Source: an uncultured Pelagibacteraceae bacterium
Lineage (GTDB): Bacteria > Pseudomonadota > Alphaproteobacteria > Pelagibacterales > Pelagibacteraceae
Length of the DNA: 64,000 nt
Assembly (NCBI GenBank): GCA_902595635.1
Contig: CACJQT010000007.1
Span: forward strand, 1 to 64,000
Direction of reading: 5' to 3'
The first letter of the stretch is position 1; the number at the start of each line of letters is the position of its first letter. Of the stretch, positions 61,644-64,000 are shown in pieces. Made by a program: the position numbers and the translations under genes. The notes under the pieces were generated by a model, which worked only from the letters and a program-made list of their open reading frames with translations, was not told the DNA's origin and did not search any database.

Positions 61644-62331
61644 ATGAAATTTACAAATAGCCTTATTAAAGGAAAATTATTAAAAAGATATAAGAGATTT
61701 TTCGCCGATATAAAAGTAAATAACAAGATTATAACGGCACATTGTCCTAACACTGGATCTATGCGGGGACTCTTGGACCAAGGTAATGAAGTTTTAGTCA
61801 CAGAGCACAATGATCCAAAAAGAAAATTGAAATTCACATTAGAAATTATTAAAGCTAAAAAAAGATACATTGGGGTAAATACTCATAGAGCTAACAAAAT
61901 CGTTAATCATGGATTAGAAAATAAATTAATATCTGAGTTTAAAACTATCAAAAATATTAAACCAGAATTTAAATTTAGTGATGATACAAGATTTGATTTT
62001 TTATGTGACAGCTATTTAATAGAAGTAAAGAATGTAACATTATTTAGAGAAAATGATCTTGCGGAATTTCCTGATGCAGTAACATCAAGAGGAACAAAAC
62101 ATCTAAATATGCTAATTAAATCAATTAAAAAAGGATATAAGCCATATGTCTTATTTTTAACGCAAATTCAAAATATTAATAACTTTAGAATTGCAAAAGA
62201 TATTGATCAAATTTATTTTGAAAACTACAAAAAAAGCAAAAAAAGCAGGAGTTAAATTTCTCGCTTATAGATGCAAACTTAGTTCTAAAGAGATTAAAAT
62301 TGAAAAAAAAATTAATATTATAGATGAGTGA
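61644..62331 (+). pseudogene. sfsA: SfsA homologue with +1 frameshift in a poly-A tract
   Basis: SfsA-family protein, a nuclease-like DNA-binding protein. The first 203 codons read in frame (HCPNTGSMRGLLDQGNEVLV, TRFDFLCDSYLIEVKNVTLF, EFPDAVTSRGTKHLNMLI, DIDQIYFENYKKS) and stop at TAA 62253-62255. The usual C-terminus appears in the next frame (KAKKAGVKFLAYRCKLSS and on to INIIDE, stop TGA 62329-62331), matching the GVEILAYKAELS-type tail of SfsA. One surplus A in either A7 run (62229-62235 or 62238-62244) explains the break. With the frame restored the gene overlaps map by 8 bases, the normal arrangement for this genome. Real mutation or sequence error cannot be decided here. Confidence 0.88.
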
Positions 62332-63094
62332 TTATAAAGAAAAATTTGAAAAGATGAGAGTTGCTGGAAAGCTTGCATCTAAAACTTTAGACATGCTTAC
62401 AGATTATATTAAACCAGGAGTATCAACAGATAAGATCGATAAATTAGGTTATGAATTTATAAAAGATAATGGTGGCTATTCAGCTCCATTATTTTATAGA
62501 GGTTTTGAAAAATCACTCTGCACATCATTAAACCATGTAGTTTGTCATGGAATACCCTCTGAGAGAATTTTAGAAGATGGTGATGCAGTCAATGTTGATG
62601 TGACAGCGGTCATTGATAATCATTATGGAGATACAAGTAGAATGTATGAAGTTGGAAATGTTCCAGTTAAGGCAAAAAATTTAATCGAAGCAACTTATGA
62701 CTCTTTGATGAAAGCAATATCAATTTTACAACCAGGTAAAAAACTCGGTGATATAGGATTTGAAATTCAATCTTATGTTGAAAGCAAAGGTTATTCAGTT
62801 GTAAGAGATTTTTGTGGACATGGAATAAGTAATGTATTTCATGAACCTCCCAATATTCTTCATTATGGATCTAAAAATACTGGCAAAGAACTAATACCTG
62901 GTATGACTTTTACTATTGAACCAATGATAAATTACGGAAAATATGACACAAAAGTTTTGAATGATGGGTGGACAGCAGTAACAAAAGATAAATCTTTATC
63001 AGCACAATTTGAGCACACTGTTGGTATCACAGAAGATTCATATGAAATTTTCACAGAATCTGTTAAAGGTTATACGAGGCCCCCATATAATTAA
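62324..63094 (+). CDS. map: Methionine aminopeptidase (type I)
   Basis: Removes the N-terminal methionine of nascent proteins (256 residues). Metal ligands and signature are present: VNVDVTAVIDNHYGDTSRMY with two Asp, FCGHGISNVFHEPPNI with His, GMTFTIEPMINYG with Glu, and SAQFEHTVGITEDS with the last Glu. The ATG lies in the restored sfsA end. The stop overlaps the purB ATG by one base (TAATG). Confidence 0.97.
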   Translation: MSDYKEKFEKMRVAGKLASKTLDMLTDYIKPGVSTDKIDKLGYEFIKDNGGYSAPLFYRGFEKSLCTSLNHVVCHGIPSERILEDGDAVNVDVTAVIDNHYGDTSRMYEVGNVPVKAKNLIEATYDSLMKAISILQPGKKLGDIGFEIQSYVESKGYSVVRDFCGHGISNVFHEPPNILHYGSKNTGKELIPGMTFTIEPMINYGKYDTKVLNDGWTAVTKDKSLSAQFEHTVGITEDSYEIFTESVKGYTRPPYN

Positions 63095-64000
63095 TGATAT
63101 CAAGATATTCTAGAAAAGAACTTGTCAGTATTTGGTCTGAAGAAAACAAATATAAAATTTGGCTAGATGTAGAAATCGCTGCAGCTGAGGCAATGGAAAA
63201 ATATAAAATTATTCCTAAAGGAGTTGCGTTATTAGTTAAAAAAAAAGGTAAAATCAAAGTTAAAAGAATTCATGATATAGAGGCAAAAGTTAAGCATGAT
63301 GTAATTGCTTTTTTGACATCAATTACAGAACAAGCCGGTCTTAAAGCAAGATATCTTCATCAAGGAATGACGTCATCTGATGTTTTAGATACAACTTTAA
63401 ATATTCAATTGGTTCAATCAGGAAACATCTTATTAAGAGATATTGATAAAATTTTATCTGTTCTAAAAAAACAGGCGAAAAAATATAAAATGACTCCTTG
63501 TATTGGAAGAAGTCATGGAATTCATGCGGAACCTATTACTTTTGGACTAAAATTAGCATCATTTTATGAAGAATTTAAAAGAAATAAATTAAGACTAAAA
63601 GATGCAATAGAAAATGTATCAACATGTGCAATTTCAGGAGCTGTTGGAACGTTTGCAAATATAAATCCTAAAGTAGAAACTTATGTTGCAAAAAAATTAA
63701 AATTGAAAACTGAACCAATTTCAACTCAAATTATACCAAGAGATAGACATGCACATTACTTTGCAGTTCTTGGGATTATTGCTGGATCTGTTGAAAGAGT
63801 TGCAACAGAAATAAGGCATTTACAAAGATCAGAAGTTTATGAATTACAAGAATACTTTTCAAAAGATCAAAAAGGCTCATCTGCTATGCCTCATAAAAAA
63901 AATCCAATATTAAGTGAAAATCTTACAGGACTTGCAAGAATGGTGAGAAGCTATGTAATTCCAGCTTTAGAAAATATTTCTTTGTGGCATGAAAGAGACA
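63094..64000 (+). CDS. purB: Adenylosuccinate lyase (3' end outside window)
   Basis: Acts twice in purine synthesis: SAICAR to AICAR plus fumarate, and adenylosuccinate to AMP plus fumarate. The frame runs from the ATG at 63094 to the window edge without a stop (about 302 codons of an expected 430-450). MISRYSRKELVSIWSEENKY, HQGMTSSDVLDTTLNIQLVQ, IGRSHGIHAEPITFGLKL and the lyase signature KGSSAMPHKKNPILSENLTG are clear. Partial only because of the window boundary. Confidence 0.96.
   Translation, partial: MISRYSRKELVSIWSEENKYKIWLDVEIAAAEAMEKYKIIPKGVALLVKKKGKIKVKRIHDIEAKVKHDVIAFLTSITEQAGLKARYLHQGMTSSDVLDTTLNIQLVQSGNILLRDIDKILSVLKKQAKKYKMTPCIGRSHGIHAEPITFGLKLASFYEEFKRNKLRLKDAIENVSTCAISGAVGTFANINPKVETYVAKKLKLKTEPISTQIIPRDRHAHYFAVLGIIAGSVERVATEIRHLQRSEVYELQEYFSKDQKGSSAMPHKKNPILSENLTGLARMVRSYVIPALENISLWHERD

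Overview
The window is a stretch of a very AT-rich, gene-dense bacterial chromosome. Gene content and order point to an alphaproteobacterium, most likely a member of the SAR11 clade (Pelagibacterales). The pointers are a heterotetrameric sarcosine oxidase operon, small proteins, 1-4 nt overlaps or abutments between most neighbours, single tRNA genes used as spacers, a tRNA-Tyr/tRNA-Gly/tuf/tRNA-Trp/secE block next to rlmB, and AzlCD, SfsA and COG4091 genes. The assignment to SAR11 is inference from gene content, not from a 16S sequence. I see no insertion sequence, prophage, CRISPR array or rRNA gene.

Layout. 1-1.6 kb: 3' part of a lytic transglycosylase gene, abutting tRNA-Ser(GCU). 1.8-6.9 kb: soxBDAG, sarcosine oxidase. 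6.8-12.9 kb, minus strand: MATE exporter, TrhO-like rhodanese, O-methyltransferase, gatB-gatA-gatC. 13.0-19.3 kb, plus strand: ruvX, pyrB, a non-catalytic pyrC-like gene, plsY, topA and a Rid-family gene. 19.3-25.2 kb: ugd-galU, panC, mgtE, lipB and an RluC-type pseudouridine synthase. 25.2-53.7 kb, all minus strand: an almost unbroken transcription/translation supercluster. In transcription order it is tRNA-Tyr, tRNA-Gly, tuf, tRNA-Trp, secE, nusG, rplK, rplA, rplJ, rplL, rpoB, rpoC, rpsL, rpsG, fusA, then the S10, spc and alpha ribosomal protein operons with secY and adk, ending rpsM, rpsK, rpoA, rplQ. 53.9-58.1 kb: rlmB, tRNA-Thr, nadK (minus), tRNA-Leu (minus), a TPR/glycosyltransferase-like protein and a formyltransferase-like protein. 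58.2-61.6 kb, minus strand: COG4091/SAF oxidoreductase, azlD, azlC, a frameshifted gamma-glutamylcyclotransferase-like gene and a CinA-like MoCF protein. 61.6-64 kb, plus strand: sfsA (frameshifted), map and purB (cut by the window edge).

How the parts work together. Most of the window is housekeeping: RNA polymerase core, about half of the ribosomal proteins, both main elongation factors, SecY/SecE and NusG, tRNA-dependent amidation (GatCAB), pyrimidine and purine synthesis, lipoate, pantothenate and NAD(P) metabolism. The accessory parts are methylated-amine catabolism (sarcosine oxidase), UDP-glucuronate supply (GalU/Ugd), a possible surface-sugar modification pair (TPR-GT and formyltransferase) and an amino-acid exporter (AzlCD) beside a COG4091 oxidoreductase.

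I found no new multi-gene system. The most notable observations are: two genes 1.7 kb apart, each interrupted by one surplus A in a poly-A tract with an intact continuation in the next frame; a PyrC-like protein without metal ligands next to pyrB; nested palindromes in front of soxB and in front of tRNA-Tyr; convergent gene ends that abut or overlap with no room for a terminator; a missing rpmD and shortened L24; and a hairpin right at the rpoB start codon. No stretch over 300 bases lacks a gene; the longest non-coding gap, 157 bases between rpoC and rpsL, holds the rpsL promoter and leader.
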